This document shows, piece after piece, positions 38,242 to 47,222 of a DNA stretch of 64,000 nt. The notes below the pieces were generated by a model that was not told the DNA's origin, ran no database searches, and worked only from the letters and a program-made list of their open reading frames with translations. Made by a program: the position numbers and the translations under genes. Positions within the stretch are counted from its first letter, which is position 1, and each line of letters starts with the position of its first letter. This DNA is from Actinoplanes cyaneus (GTDB lineage Bacteria; Actinomycetota; Actinomycetes; Mycobacteriales; Micromonosporaceae). The stretch is from contig NZ_BOMH01000018.1 of the NCBI RefSeq assembly GCF_016862095.1, positions 1 to 64,000 on the forward strand, given 5' to 3'.

Positions 38242-38255
38242 TGGGAGCGCTCCCA
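38242..38255. promoter_or_regulatory. CebR operator TGGGAGCGCTCCCA
   Basis: Exact match to the 14-bp palindrome bound by the cellobiose-responsive repressor CebR in Streptomyces. It lies just upstream of the CBM2 esterase start, next to AGTATTG/AT-rich bases that could be the promoter. Confidence 0.8.
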
Positions 38256-38292
38256 GTATTGCCGTGACGTTTTCAGAGATTCAAGTACGTCA

Positions 38293-38754
38293 TTACTGCG
38301 AAGTGAGAAAGGTATCCAACTCGGCGGCCGGAGCAAGCAGCAGGATCGTGGACCCGTCGGTGAAGGCGAGGCGGAGCCGGCCCTCCCGCTCGGTCGCCGA
38401 GGCGAACTCCGGCCGCGCACACTCCCAGCGCAGGCGCAGCGAGCCGGAAGCCCGCCGCAGCAGGGCGCGCCGGGACAGCAGCATCAGCCGCTGGTCGGTC
38501 AGCACCAGGGTCCGGGGGTCGGTGACCAGGCGAACGTGCTCGCCCAGCCCCTCGGCGAGGGTGCGCCGCGGACCCGGAACGGCACGGCGTCCGGCGTTCG
38601 CGGGCCGGCGGAACCGGAAACCCGACATCTCGGCGCGGCTCATCCCGGTCGGGGTGGACCCGTCCGCCTTGCTGACCCGGATCGCGGCGCGGAACTCCTC
38701 GCCGGGCCGCAGATGCTCCCGCACGCGCGCACCGAGTTCGTCCCCGGATTCCAT
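38293..38754 (-). CDS. Uncharacterised small protein with a bacterial PH-like domain
   Basis: 153 aa from ATG 38754 (MESGDELGARVREHLRPGEE), with GGAGGG just upstream. The central and C-terminal strands (LVTDPRTLVLTDQRLMLLSR, LRLAFTDGSTILLLAP) and the final helix (AELDTFLTSQ) resemble bacterial pleckstrin-like PH domains. There, LVLTDQRLML is the typical strand. No signal peptide or membrane segment. Role unknown. The same strand as the esterase, but the CebR region separates them. Confidence 0.65.
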   Translation of the reverse strand: MESGDELGARVREHLRPGEEFRAAIRVSKADGSTPTGMSRAEMSGFRFRRPANAGRRAVPGPRRTLAEGLGEHVRLVTDPRTLVLTDQRLMLLSRRALLRRASGSLRLRWECARPEFASATEREGRLRLAFTDGSTILLLAPAAELDTFLTSQ

Positions 38755-38815
38755 CGGCCCTCCGTCCCTGATCCGGTCAGTCGACCACGACGGCACGGGG
38801 CGAGAACCACCGGGG

Positions 38816-40222
38816 TCAGGCGCGGGCGCCGGCCGCGAGAGCGCGCAGGAGGAAGCCCGGGCTGGTCAGGGCGCTGGGATGGGCGACCATCGTGGTCACC
38901 TCGCCGAGTCGGTGGTTGACCTCGCGGTCGCGCATCGACGCCTTGAAGATCAGCCCGCTGGCCCACTGGATCGCCCGGTAGCCGCGCGGATAGGGCCCGT
39001 CCACGTGCGGCAGCGCCAGGTCGGCCATGGTCGAGACCTGCCACGCCGCGTCCACGACGACCTTCACGTCCTTGAAGTACGACAACGCCGGCGCGGCCAG
39101 GTCGGGGTTGCCGCGCAGGTACTCCGAGAGGCAGGACGCGTGCAGCGTCGCCGAGGTCATGCCCTGGCCGTAGACCGGGTTGAACGACGCCACCGCGTCA
39201 CCGGCCGCGACCAGCCGGGCCGGGAACCGGCGCAACGTGTGGAAGTCACGCCGCCGGCTGTCCGCCTGGTGGTACGTGACCACGCCGCCCGCCGCGTCCG
39301 CCGTCGTCGCGACGTCACCGAAGTCGGCCGGGAAGTCCCGCACGCAGCGCTCGCGGTACTCGTCGTCGTCACGGCCGGGACGGTCGTCGGCGTACCCGGA
39401 GACCAGCATCGTCCAGCGATCACCCTCGATCGGGGTGAATCCGCCGATCCGCGCGGTCCGGCCCGGTCCGGGGTTCGCGATCGAGATGCACGTCCAGACC
39501 GGCGCGTCGGCCGGCCGGGCGAACAGCTTCGTCGCGTAGTTCAGCTTGATGTTCATGCGCTGCATCGGCGGTTTCGGGAACCCGGCCGCCTCGAGCCAGT
39601 CGCCGAGCCGGCTGGACCGCCCGGTCGCGTCCACCACGAAGTCGGCCGGCTCCCGCACCCCGTCGACGACGACGCCGGTCACGGTTCCGTTTTCGATCAG
39701 CAGGTTCTCGGCCCGGCCGACGACGGTCCGCACGTTCGGCAGCGCCAGCACGCGGTTGCGGATCAGCGCCTCGAGGAACGGCCGGCTGGAGATCAGGGCC
39801 TGCGCGGCCGGACCGGTCGGCGGGTCGTCGCGCAACTCGCCGTCCATGTAGAACCGGTTCGTCCCGGGCGGCGGGTCGATCGCGCCGGCGTCCAGGGCCT
39901 GCTGCCCGAAGCCGGGGAACCATCGCTCCAACTGCCTCTGCCCGGACGGCAGCAGCGCGTGCACCTGGCTGCCCTGCGGGACGCCGGGCCGCGGGCCGAC
40001 CGCGCCGATCGGGTCAGCGGCGATCTCCGCGTCCGAGACGTCGATCGCCGCGAGGTCGTCGCGCTCGACGACGAGCACCTGGTCGGCGTGGTCGCTGAGG
40101 ACCCGGGCGGCCATCAGCCCGGCCACACTGCCGCCGAGCACGACAGCTCGCCGGAACAGGATCCTGCCGCCGGTCGGTTGCTCGGACGTCGTGATCGCGG
40201 CGAACCGGCTAGCGACTGACAT
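38816..40222 (-). CDS. FAD-dependent monooxygenase (aromatic hydroxylase/epoxidase group)
   Basis: 468 aa. FAD Rossmann motif RRAVVLGGSVAGLMAARVLS near the N-terminus with acidic VVERDD ending strand 2. DG-type motif FVVDATGRSSRLGDWLEA. The GD motif reads LVAAGDAVASFNPVYGQGMT and binds FAD ribityl. Resembles the epoxidase-like flavoproteins found in polyether and other secondary-metabolite clusters, but no biosynthetic neighbours are here. Substrate unknown; probably a soluble NAD(P)H-dependent enzyme. Confidence 0.88.
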   Translation of the reverse strand: MSVASRFAAITTSEQPTGGRILFRRAVVLGGSVAGLMAARVLSDHADQVLVVERDDLAAIDVSDAEIAADPIGAVGPRPGVPQGSQVHALLPSGQRQLERWFPGFGQQALDAGAIDPPPGTNRFYMDGELRDDPPTGPAAQALISSRPFLEALIRNRVLALPNVRTVVGRAENLLIENGTVTGVVVDGVREPADFVVDATGRSSRLGDWLEAAGFPKPPMQRMNIKLNYATKLFARPADAPVWTCISIANPGPGRTARIGGFTPIEGDRWTMLVSGYADDRPGRDDDEYRERCVRDFPADFGDVATTADAAGGVVTYHQADSRRRDFHTLRRFPARLVAAGDAVASFNPVYGQGMTSATLHASCLSEYLRGNPDLAAPALSYFKDVKVVVDAAWQVSTMADLALPHVDGPYPRGYRAIQWASGLIFKASMRDREVNHRLGEVTTMVAHPSALTSPGFLLRALAAGARA

Positions 40223-40262
40223 AGATGGCCCCCGTTGCAGTTAGGAGCCCTCACAATAGCGT

Positions 40263-40724
40263 CTAGTTGCTCTTGACGATGGCCGCGTTGAGCGCGGTCG
40301 CGAACATCGTCCACGCGACATAGGGCGCCAGCGCCGCGCCCGCGAGCCGGTCCACCTTCGCCGCCTGACGCAGGAGCAGCAGGTTGGAGACGTTCAGCAG
40401 GGCGATCTCCGCCAGAGCGAGCTTGGGCTGCTTGGCGCGGAAGAAGAGCGCCGTCCAGGCGGCATTGAGACCGAGATTGATCGCGTACGAACGAGCGAAC
40501 GCCCGCCGCTCCCCCGCGTCCCCGCGGTTCAACGCCCGGGTCCCCGCCACCGCGATCAACGCGTAGAGCGGCGTCCACACCGCCGGGAACGCGGCCGGCG
40601 GCGGCTGCCACGGCGGCTTGCGCAGCGTGCGGTACCACCGCGAGCCCGGATCGGTGGCGATCGAGCCGGCGCCCGCCGCGGCGGCCACTGCCGCTGACGT
40701 CTTCATCCAGGTGGGAACAGTCAT
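40263..40724 (-). CDS. tspO: TspO/MBR family membrane protein
   Basis: 153 aa with five predicted membrane helices. Family motifs visible: WYRTLRKPPWQPPPAAFPAV (the conserved KPxW-P-P segment after TM1), WTPLYALIAVAGT, INLGLNAAWTALFFR (the N-x-x-W motif) and APYVAWTMFATALNAAIV. TspO proteins bind porphyrins and other ligands and are linked to stress and tetrapyrrole control. The gene is 40 bp upstream of the FAD monooxygenase on the same strand, so they may be co-transcribed. Confidence 0.9.
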   Translation of the reverse strand: MTVPTWMKTSAAVAAAAGAGSIATDPGSRWYRTLRKPPWQPPPAAFPAVWTPLYALIAVAGTRALNRGDAGERRAFARSYAINLGLNAAWTALFFRAKQPKLALAEIALLNVSNLLLLRQAAKVDRLAGAALAPYVAWTMFATALNAAIVKSN

Positions 40725-40784
40725 GGCGACTCCTTACCCGCCGGCGTCACGTTTACCCGATCGGGCGACGGGCACGGACTCACC

Positions 40785-41324
40785 ATGGCTACCAACATTC
40801 ACGGCAAGCGCATCGCGTTCCTCGCCACCGACGGCGTGGAGGAGGTCGAGTACACCGAGCCCCGCAAGGCGGTCGAGAACGCGGGCGGGACGGCCGAGCT
40901 CATCTCGATCAAGGACGGCGAGATCCAGGCCGTCAACCACATGGACAAGGCCGGGACGTACGCGGTGGACAAGCTGGTCAAGGACGCGCACATCACCGAC
41001 TATGACGCTCTGGTGCTGCCCGGCGGCGTCGCCAACCCCGACTTCCTGCGGGCCGATCCGGGCGCGGTCCGGTTCGTCCGTGACTTCGTCGCCACCGGCA
41101 AGCCGGTCGCCGCGATCTGTCACGGCCCGTGGACGCTGGTCGAGGCCGGTGTGGTCGACGGCCGGACCCTGACCAGCTGGCCGAGCCTGCGCACCGACGT
41201 CACCAACGCCGGCGCCACCTGGGTCGACGAGCAGGTGCACGTCGACGGCAAGCTGATCACCAGCCGTAAGCCGGACGACATCCCGGCCTTCTGCGAGCAG
41301 CTGCTGGCCCAGGTCGCGGCCTGA
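40785..41324 (+). CDS. PfpI/DJ-1 superfamily protein
   Basis: 179 aa. Class I glutamine-amidotransferase-like fold: RIAFLATDGVEEVEYTEPRK with the conserved Glu, DYDALVLPGGVANPDFLRAD, and the nucleophile elbow PVAAICHGPWTLVEAG with Cys then His. Matches PfpI/YhbO-type stress proteins, reported as deglycases or chaperones. Divergent from tspO. A good terminator follows. Confidence 0.9.
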   Translation: MATNIHGKRIAFLATDGVEEVEYTEPRKAVENAGGTAELISIKDGEIQAVNHMDKAGTYAVDKLVKDAHITDYDALVLPGGVANPDFLRADPGAVRFVRDFVATGKPVAAICHGPWTLVEAGVVDGRTLTSWPSLRTDVTNAGATWVDEQVHVDGKLITSRKPDDIPAFCEQLLAQVAA

Positions 41325-41333
41325 TCGGCGAGG

Positions 41334-41366
41334 CGGGAGCCCGCGGCACGACGCCGCGGACTCCCG
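41334..41366. terminator. Bidirectional terminator hairpin
   Basis: Stem CGGGAGCCCGCGGC pairing with GCCGCGGACTCCCG (one mismatch), loop ACGAC, between the convergent PfpI-like and chemotaxis genes. Confidence 0.8.
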
Positions 41367-41375
41367 GAGGGTCGC

Positions 41376-43082
41376 TCACACGGTCAGGTCGTCGAGGTGG
41401 CGGATCGCCGCTGACACCTGTTCGGTGAGCGCGGTCAGCGTGGCCGCCTGCTCGGCGGTCATCGACTGGGCACGGGCGGTCGTGACGTCGATGTCGGCGA
41501 TCGCCGCGGTCATCCCGGACATGATCTCCACGACCGCCGCGACGTGCTCGGTCAGCTCGTCCAGCGTGGCGCTGATCGTCCGGGTGGACTCCGCGGTGGT
41601 CGTGGCCAGCGTCTTCACCTCGTCGGCGACGACGCCGAACCCCTTGCCGGCCTGCCCCGCGCGGGCTGCCTCGATCGTGGCGTTCAACGCGAGCAGATTC
41701 GTCTGCTTCGCGATCCCGCCGATGAACCGGGCCACCTCGTCGACCCGGCGCAGGCTGTCGTGCAGGGTGCCGACCGCGGCGGAGGCCTCGGCGTTGCCGG
41801 TCAGCAGGCGGCCGGCCACCGTGCGGACGTCGGCGACCTGGCCCTCGATCCGGGCCGCGGCGGCACTGACCGTCCCGGCGCGCTCCGACACGTCGGCCAG
41901 CTGGCTGCTGACCACGGCCGAGGTGCCGGTGACCAGCTCCCGGGCGGCACGCTGGGACTTCTCCTGGGCGGCCGACTGCTCCGCGTGGGCGCGTTGCAGT
42001 TCGTGCTGACGGTGCTCCTGCTCCGTACGCAGCAATTCCTCGTTGGTGGAGATCTTGTCGAGCATGCCGTCGATCGCGGTGCCCAGCCCCGCGAGATCGT
42101 CGCTGCCCGTCGCGCCGATCCGCAACGTGTGGTCGCCGGACGCGATGATCCGCTCGGTGGTCTCCCGCAGCGGCCGGACCCGGTTGCGCAGGGCACGGCG
42201 CGTCGACCAGCGCATCAGCACCACCAGCACCGCCGTGGCGACGATCATCAGGGCGAAGAGCCGCCAGGCGGTACGCGTCGCGGCCTGATAGATCGGCCGG
42301 GGCTGCACCGCCTCCAGGGTGAGGCTCGCCCCGTCCACTGTCGCGACGGTCGCGTCGACCGCCATCCGGTCCGACCCGAGCACGGCGGTGTGCACGTCGA
42401 CCGCACCGACCGAGCTGCTCAGCGTGGGCTGCACGGTCGCGCCCGCGCGGACACCGCCGACGAGCCCGATGCTCAGGTTCAGGTCCTTGCCGAGCGCGCC
42501 GAGCCGGGCCGCGTCCAGCTTCTTGAGCATGACGAAGCCCCCCGACGGGGTGCCCTCGCCGCTGCTGCGGAACGCCCCGAGCCCGCAGAACAGGTAACCG
42601 CCGCCGGCCGACAGCACGCCGCAGGTGGGTGTCCCGGCCGCGGCGCCCGGGTCGTACAGCTTCCTGAGCAGCACCGGGTCGTCCAGCCCGGCCGGCAGCG
42701 CACTGAACTCGTCGGCGCCGGTGGTCATGCCGCCGACGCGCGGCGTCCCGTCCGGCCCGATGCCGAGCACCCCGTCCAGGCCGTTCGTGTCGTGCTGGGT
42801 CGCCGGCGAGAAGTCGGCCAGAAACGTTTCATCGTCATCGTTGCCGATGGCGTAGTAAGCGTCGTCCCAGATGCTGTTCGTCACCCCGAAGGCGGTCAGC
42901 AGCCGGGCCTGATTGTCCAGTCCTATCCGGATCCGGTCCGCGTCCTGCGCCACCTGACGGGCCTCGAGCCCGTTGAAGGCGCCGGTAGCGATCTGCCTGA
43001 GCAGCAGAAAGCCCAGGACGCACGCGGTCAGCGCGCCGAGGACCGGCCACAGCCGTCGTACCCCTGATTTCATAACGGACAC
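41376..43082 (-). CDS. Methyl-accepting chemotaxis protein with CHASE4-like sensor
   Basis: 568 aa; ATG 43082, or ATG three codons later. TM1 at about 10-30, extracellular domain about 35-265 with CHASE4-type [22 protein letters not shown]2 about 272-292 ([20 protein letters not shown]), HAMP ([20 protein letters not shown]), then a cytoplasmic signalling coiled coil. The highly conserved tip is present: [20 protein letters not shown] and [13 protein letters not shown]. It would signal to CheA/CheW (not in this window) and steer flagellar motility, presumably of spores in an Actinoplanes-like organism. Confidence 0.92.
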   Translation of the reverse strand: MSVMKSGVRRLWPVLGALTACVLGFLLLRQIATGAFNGLEARQVAQDADRIRIGLDNQARLLTAFGVTNSIWDDAYYAIGNDDDETFLADFSPATQHDTNGLDGVLGIGPDGTPRVGGMTTGADEFSALPAGLDDPVLLRKLYDPGAAAGTPTCGVLSAGGGYLFCGLGAFRSSGEGTPSGGFVMLKKLDAARLGALGKDLNLSIGLVGGVRAGATVQPTLSSSVGAVDVHTAVLGSDRMAVDATVATVDGASLTLEAVQPRPIYQAATRTAWRLFALMIVATAVLVVLMRWSTRRALRNRVRPLRETTERIIASGDHTLRIGATGSDDLAGLGTAIDGMLDKISTNEELLRTEQEHRQHELQRAHAEQSAAQEKSQRAARELVTGTSAVVSSQLADVSERAGTVSAAAARIEGQVADVRTVAGRLLTGNAEASAAVGTLHDSLRRVDEVARFIGGIAKQTNLLALNATIEAARAGQAGKGFGVVADEVKTLATTTAESTRTISATLDELTEHVAAVVEIMSGMTAAIADIDVTTARAQSMTAEQAATLTALTEQVSAAIRHLDDLTV

Positions 43083-43175
43083 ATCGACCCCGGCCGGAAA
43101 CGTCTGAGGCTTGGCCGCGCGTGCGCTCGCTCACACGTTTCAACAATCCAGGCTCACCGCCGGCCCCTCAGCCGG

Positions 43176-43634
43176 TCACACGCAGGCCCACACGTAGAGG
43201 GACTCGCCGTGCTCACGGGCACGCCCCGCCAGCGCGGCAAGCTCGGTCAGCACCTCACGCAGATGCTCGGGGTCGGCGTCGCCGTAGAACTCGTCGATCC
43301 GCGCCCACCGGGCGACCAGGTCCGGGATCCGCGCGGCGGTCAGGCCGGCGAGCACGTCGCGGGACTCGTCGCCGAGCACGCTCACCCACGGGCCCTCGTA
43401 CTCCAGGTCACTCTCGGCGCCCACCGGCCAGATCAGCCTCTCCTGGACCAGGCCGGCCCGCCACTGCTGATCGGAGGCGAAGGCGATCAGCTGACCGAGC
43501 GTCACGCCCGGCTCGATGCCCTTGAGGCCCAGGCCGTCGAACACGCCCAGCGGCGAGTCCCCTTCCTGCTCGTCCAGGTGGTCGCGCACCGCGTCCGCCC
43601 CGGGCGCCCGGAAGTAGTCGACCAGCACACCCAT
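43176..43634 (-). CDS. Conserved-looking protein of unknown function
   Basis: 152 aa from ATG 43634 (MGVLVDYFRAPGADAVRDHL). Acidic, soluble, mostly helical: GLGLKGIEPGVTLGQLIAFA, then YEGPWVSVLGDESRDVLAGL, RIPDLVARWARIDEF and a final ESLYVWACV. The GPWV-L-x-ESRD pattern resembles small actinobacterial proteins of unknown role, some grouped with DUF1877. No catalytic motif seen. Divergent from the FhuF-like gene. Confidence 0.6.
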   Translation of the reverse strand: MGVLVDYFRAPGADAVRDHLDEQEGDSPLGVFDGLGLKGIEPGVTLGQLIAFASDQQWRAGLVQERLIWPVGAESDLEYEGPWVSVLGDESRDVLAGLTAARIPDLVARWARIDEFYGDADPEHLREVLTELAALAGRAREHGESLYVWACV

Positions 43635-43741
43635 CGTCCGCTCCGATCGTCCGGCTCCAACCGGCCGGAGCGTATCCGGTCCTTCCGCCGCCGCCTGGGC
43701 CACCCTCGCGGCCCTGGGGGATTCGCCCCATCGACCCTAAG

Positions 43742-44542
43742 GTGGACGGCGTGGAATCGGTGGACGCTCTGCGTGTGGCTTCGCGGCTCGGGCCGTACTT
43801 CGCCTGGCAGCCGTGGGACGGGGAACCCGGCTGGCGGCCCTTGCGCGACCTGCTCGACGAAGACGTCGTCGCGGAACGGGTCGAAGTGGCGCGCGCCACG
43901 CTGGTCCAGATGTCCGGTCGCGACCGGGAAGCCATCGGTGAACGTGCCGTCGCGTCGATCACCTTCCTCGGGATCGCCTCACGGTTGATCTCGCCGCTGC
44001 TCGGTGCGGCAGCCGCCGGGGACGCGCTGCCGATCCCGGACGTCGACCGCCTGTGGTGGCAGCCGGTCCCCGGAGGTCCGATGCCGATCGCCTACCGAGA
44101 CCTCGCCGCGATGCCGTGCGCGGGCGAGCCGGCCCGGGCCATCGCCGGGGAACTCACCGCGAGCGGGACGATCGGGCTGGTCCAGCCGCTGCTCGAAGCG
44201 TTCCGGAGCCGGTTCGCGCTGTCACCGCAGGTGCTGTGGGGCAATCTGGCTTCGGCGCTGGGCGGCGCGGCCGGCATGATCGCCGACCAGCAGCCCGCCC
44301 ACGCGGCGCGGGCCGCCTCGATCGTCGAGGAGGCACTGCGCAGGCCGCCGCTGCGGTTCACCGCGGACCTGGTCCAGCCGGATCTGGGCTGCGACCGCTG
44401 GTTCCTGGTCCGCCGCAACTGCTGTCTGTACTACCGGATTCCCGGCGGCGGCACCTGCGGCGACTGCGTGCTCACCCCGGTCGACGATCGGCAGCGGCAC
44501 TGGCGGGCGGTCCTGGCCCGGATGAGCTCGAACCCGACGTGA
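43742..44542 (+). CDS. FhuF-like 2Fe-2S ferric-siderophore reductase family protein
   Basis: 266 aa from GTG 43742; GTG 43751 is an alternative with AAGG at better spacing. The C-terminal cluster motif is complete: RRNCCLYYRIPGGGTCGDCV, i.e. C-C-x10-C-x2-C of the FhuF iron-sulfur domain. The preceding domain contains LWGNLASALGGAAGMI and RWFLVRRN typical of the family. It should reduce iron in siderophore complexes in the cytoplasm. No siderophore genes lie nearby. A weak terminator follows. Confidence 0.82.
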   Translation: MDGVESVDALRVASRLGPYFAWQPWDGEPGWRPLRDLLDEDVVAERVEVARATLVQMSGRDREAIGERAVASITFLGIASRLISPLLGAAAAGDALPIPDVDRLWWQPVPGGPMPIAYRDLAAMPCAGEPARAIAGELTASGTIGLVQPLLEAFRSRFALSPQVLWGNLASALGGAAGMIADQQPAHAARAASIVEEALRRPPLRFTADLVQPDLGCDRWFLVRRNCCLYYRIPGGGTCGDCVLTPVDDRQRHWRAVLARMSSNPT

Positions 44543-44564
44543 CCTTGCCATACCGCCCACGGAC

Positions 44565-44595
44565 AGGTCGGGGGAGACGTCACCCCCGTAGACCT
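44565..44595. terminator. Possible terminator after the FhuF-like gene
   Basis: AGGTC/GACCT and GGGGG/CCCCC arms around AGACGTCA with a 3-base bulge. Confidence 0.45.
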
Positions 44596-44767
44596 TTCGA
44601 CAGGCGCGTCGGCGGGTAGGACCAGACCGGAATGAGCACGTAATCGAGTGGCCGCTTCGGCACCCCGCGTCGGCACGCCCGCCCACGGCGTCGTCGACGG
44701 CTACCGGGCGTGGTGTCGATGCGACGGTGGTCTGGAATGCGAACGGCGAGGAACCTATCGTCGTGGC

Positions 44768-45922
44768 ATGGTGCCGACAAGGTTCGGAGCGGACCGCGAC
44801 TGGGGCGAGCGCGCCGCCCGCTCACTGCGCCTGCTGGCCGGAAGCGGCGCGCGGCCGACCGGGCCCGAGATCGCCGCGCTGCAGGCCGGGCTCAACCGAC
44901 GCGACGAGCCCGCGGCGGCACTGGTCAGGGCGGTCCGGGAGTCGCCCGGCCTCACGATCCGGGACCTGCACCGCCTGGTCGCAGCCGGGCCGGCCGACGA
45001 CGTACCGGAAGCCTTCCGAGCTTTTCTCGCCCTTGTCCGCAAGCGTCCCTCCTGGGTCGACGACGAACTGCTGACACGCGGGGCCGAAGCCTGCCGGACG
45101 TTCGGCATGGACGCCGGCCTGGTTCTGGCCTACGGCTCGCTGCTCGGCGGTTACCGCACCGGCGCGGCCCTCGAGCCGCTGGTCCGGACCGGGCGGCTGA
45201 CCGGCGGCGAGACGCTGCGCCGGATCCAGGAGACCACCCTCTGGTGGCGAGCGGTGACCTCGCCCGGAGGCATGGCGCCCGACGGTCCCGGCTTCCGGGC
45301 CACCCTGCACGTCCGCGTGATGCACGCGCTCGTCAACGCATCGCTGGAGGCCGACCCCGGCTGGGATCACGCGTTCCGCGGCGTGCCGATCAACCAGTAC
45401 GACCAGGCGAGCACCCTCGGCGTCTTCTCGACCAGTTTCCTGCTTCACCTACGGCTGCTCGGCGTGCGCATCTCCCGGGCCGACTCCCGGGCGGTCATGC
45501 ATCTCTGGTGCTACGTCGGCTGGCTGCTCGGCGTCGACGAGCAGTGGCTCCCGCACACGGAAAAGCAGGGTCGGCGCCAGCTCTACCACTTCCTCTCCCA
45601 CGACCCGCCGCCGGACGCGAACAGCGTCGCGCTCGCCCGGGCGCTGATCGACATGACCGACGAGGCGGCCAGCGGCTGGCGACGCCCCTACGAGCGGGAA
45701 CGTGCCCTCTCCGTGAGCACCTGGCTGCTCGGCCGCGCGGCGATGCGCGACCTGGGCCTGCCGTACCGCCCACCGTGGTACGGCCTGGCCCGCGTCGCCG
45801 CGAACGCGCTCATCAGCCAGGGCGCCGGACGCCTGCCCGGTGGCCGTTCCCTACTGCTCGCCCGCGGCGAACGCCAGGCGCGCGCTCAGTTCGCCCGGTG
45901 GGGCGTCACGCTGCCGGACTGA
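44768..45922 (+). CDS. DUF2236 oxygenase MpaB-family protein
   Basis: 384 aa from ATG 44768; an open frame extends upstream but lacks family sequence. Helical DUF2236 fold related to latex-clearing proteins and MpaB: GAEACRTFGMDAGLVLAYGS, GETLRRIQETTLWWRAVTSP, FRATLHVRVMHALVNASLEA (the R-x3-H region near the heme), and WCYVGWLLGVDEQWLPHTEK. Heme-b dependent oxygenase or peroxidase activity is known for a few members only. Substrate unknown. It stands alone. Confidence 0.8.
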   Translation: MVPTRFGADRDWGERAARSLRLLAGSGARPTGPEIAALQAGLNRRDEPAAALVRAVRESPGLTIRDLHRLVAAGPADDVPEAFRAFLALVRKRPSWVDDELLTRGAEACRTFGMDAGLVLAYGSLLGGYRTGAALEPLVRTGRLTGGETLRRIQETTLWWRAVTSPGGMAPDGPGFRATLHVRVMHALVNASLEADPGWDHAFRGVPINQYDQASTLGVFSTSFLLHLRLLGVRISRADSRAVMHLWCYVGWLLGVDEQWLPHTEKQGRRQLYHFLSHDPPPDANSVALARALIDMTDEAASGWRRPYERERALSVSTWLLGRAAMRDLGLPYRPPWYGLARVAANALISQGAGRLPGGRSLLLARGERQARAQFARWGVTLPD

Positions 45923-46361
45923 GTCCGTCGTTCAACCTCCCGCTCCCCCGGCGTTGCCGCAGACGGAAAGCTACGTCACCAAGCGCCGGCCAGCGCCCTG
46001 GACGCGGGCAGCGACGCGGCCCAGCCCGCGTTCTCTGCGGCAGGTGAGTAAGCGCTGCGGCGCGGGGTTTCGGCTGGTCACCACCGTGGTTCTCGCGGTC
46101 GCGTCACCACGGTGAACGCCAGCCGGAAGCGCGCTGGTTCTGACCGTGGTTATCCGGCCGTGACAACCACCGTGGAGACCAGCCACGAGCCGCCGGCTGG
46201 TCGTCACAGTGGTTTTGCCGAGGCTTCACCACGATGATCCCCAGCCGGGCCAGCCCGCAGCGTGCGTCCGGCCGTGAGCAATGTCCATGCGCCTTTCCAA
46301 TGCGGTCCGACGGCGGACGACGGGGCAGCGGGATTGGGGGAGAGGACGGCAGTATGGCCGG
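45923..46361. other. 439-bp gap with tandem imperfect palindromes
   Basis: No gene is supported. Three 52-53-bp hairpin units lie at 46072-46246, then a G-rich leader to the next start. Confidence 0.6.
46072..46246. repeat. Three tandem imperfect palindromes of the GGCTGG...CCAGCC family
   Basis: Units 46072-46124, 46133-46184 and 46195-46246. Each has (G)GCTGGT or GGCTGGTC at one end, CCAGCC at the other, and inner GTGG/CCAC pairing around a central loop. Total unit length of 52-53 bases equals the three perfect palindromes elsewhere in the window. Confidence 0.7.
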
Positions 46362-46939
46362 ATGACGGGGACTGGTAACGACGCGCGCAGGCCAAGTGGC
46401 TTCCTGATCGGATCGATCATCGCGCTGAGCTTCGGCACGGTGTTCGTGATGGTCAACAGTGGAGGCCTGTCCAGTCCGTGGCCGATCGTGATCCGCGTGG
46501 TGGGCCTGGTGATCGCGGTCGCGCTGCTCGTCGCGGTGCTGCGCGTGCGTCACCTCGCCGGGCAGGGGCGCCCGGGGACGTCGACGGGTTCGCCGACCGG
46601 CGGTACTGGTATGTGGTCGCCGGTGAGGTCATTGCGTTGTTCGGCGGGCTCTACCTGATCAATCAGGTCTTCGAGATGCCGGGGGCCGCGATCGCCTGGG
46701 TCGCCGTCGTGATCGGGGTGCACTTCTTCGCGCTGGCCTGGGCGTGGCGGATGCCGATGTACCACTGGCTGGGCGCCGCGATGACGCTGCTCGGGCTGGC
46801 CGGCTTCGTGGCGTATGCGCTCGGTGCCTCGGACGGCATCGTCGCGCTGATCGCCGGGGTCGGCTCGGGGGCCGCGCTCTACGGTGCGGTCGCGGCAGGC
46901 ATCCGGGACACCCGGAGTCGCGCCGCCGCACGAGTCTGA
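46362..46939 (+). pseudogene. Multi-pass membrane protein split by an apparent frameshift
   Basis: The first frame (ATG 46362) gives MTGTGNDARRPSGFLIGSII and two membrane helices up to about 46560 (VIRVVGLVIAVALLVAVLRV). It then loses hydrophobicity and runs to a stop at 46658. A second frame resumes at about 46580 with ADRRYWYVVAGEVIALFGGL and three more helices, ending at 46939. Together they make about 190 residues of one plausible protein. The join is near the G/C run around 46560-46580. A one-base indel, real or from sequencing, would explain it. Function unknown. Confidence 0.6.
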
Positions 46940-46951
46940 CCACGCGCTCAA

Positions 46952-46999
46952 ACCGCCACACCGCCACACCGCCACGCCGCCACGCCGCCACGCCGCCAC
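46952..46999. repeat. Octanucleotide microsatellite, six copies
   Basis: ACCGCCAC three times, then GCCGCCAC three times, followed by GCCGCCGC. Just after the stop of the frameshifted gene, in the 283-bp gap before the next gene. Confidence 0.9.
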
Positions 47000-47222
47000 G
47001 CCGCCGCCCGGTCGCGAGGTCGCCCGGGCGTCCGATCGGCCATGTCACCCCGAAGGCGGAACACACGAGGTGAAGCCCGGGCGCACAAACCACCCCGAAA
47101 CAGGACGAAGGAACAGGACGGCGCAGGTGAATCCCGCCTGTGTGCGAGCTGTGCGCCTTCCTCCACCGTTACCGGATCGATAAGGTACGGTGCCTGATCA
47201 AAGCTCACGGGGAGGGCACCAC

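Noticed and set aside
46952..46999. CRISPR-like array
   Set aside because: The unit is 8 bp without spacers and there are no cas genes; it is a microsatellite.
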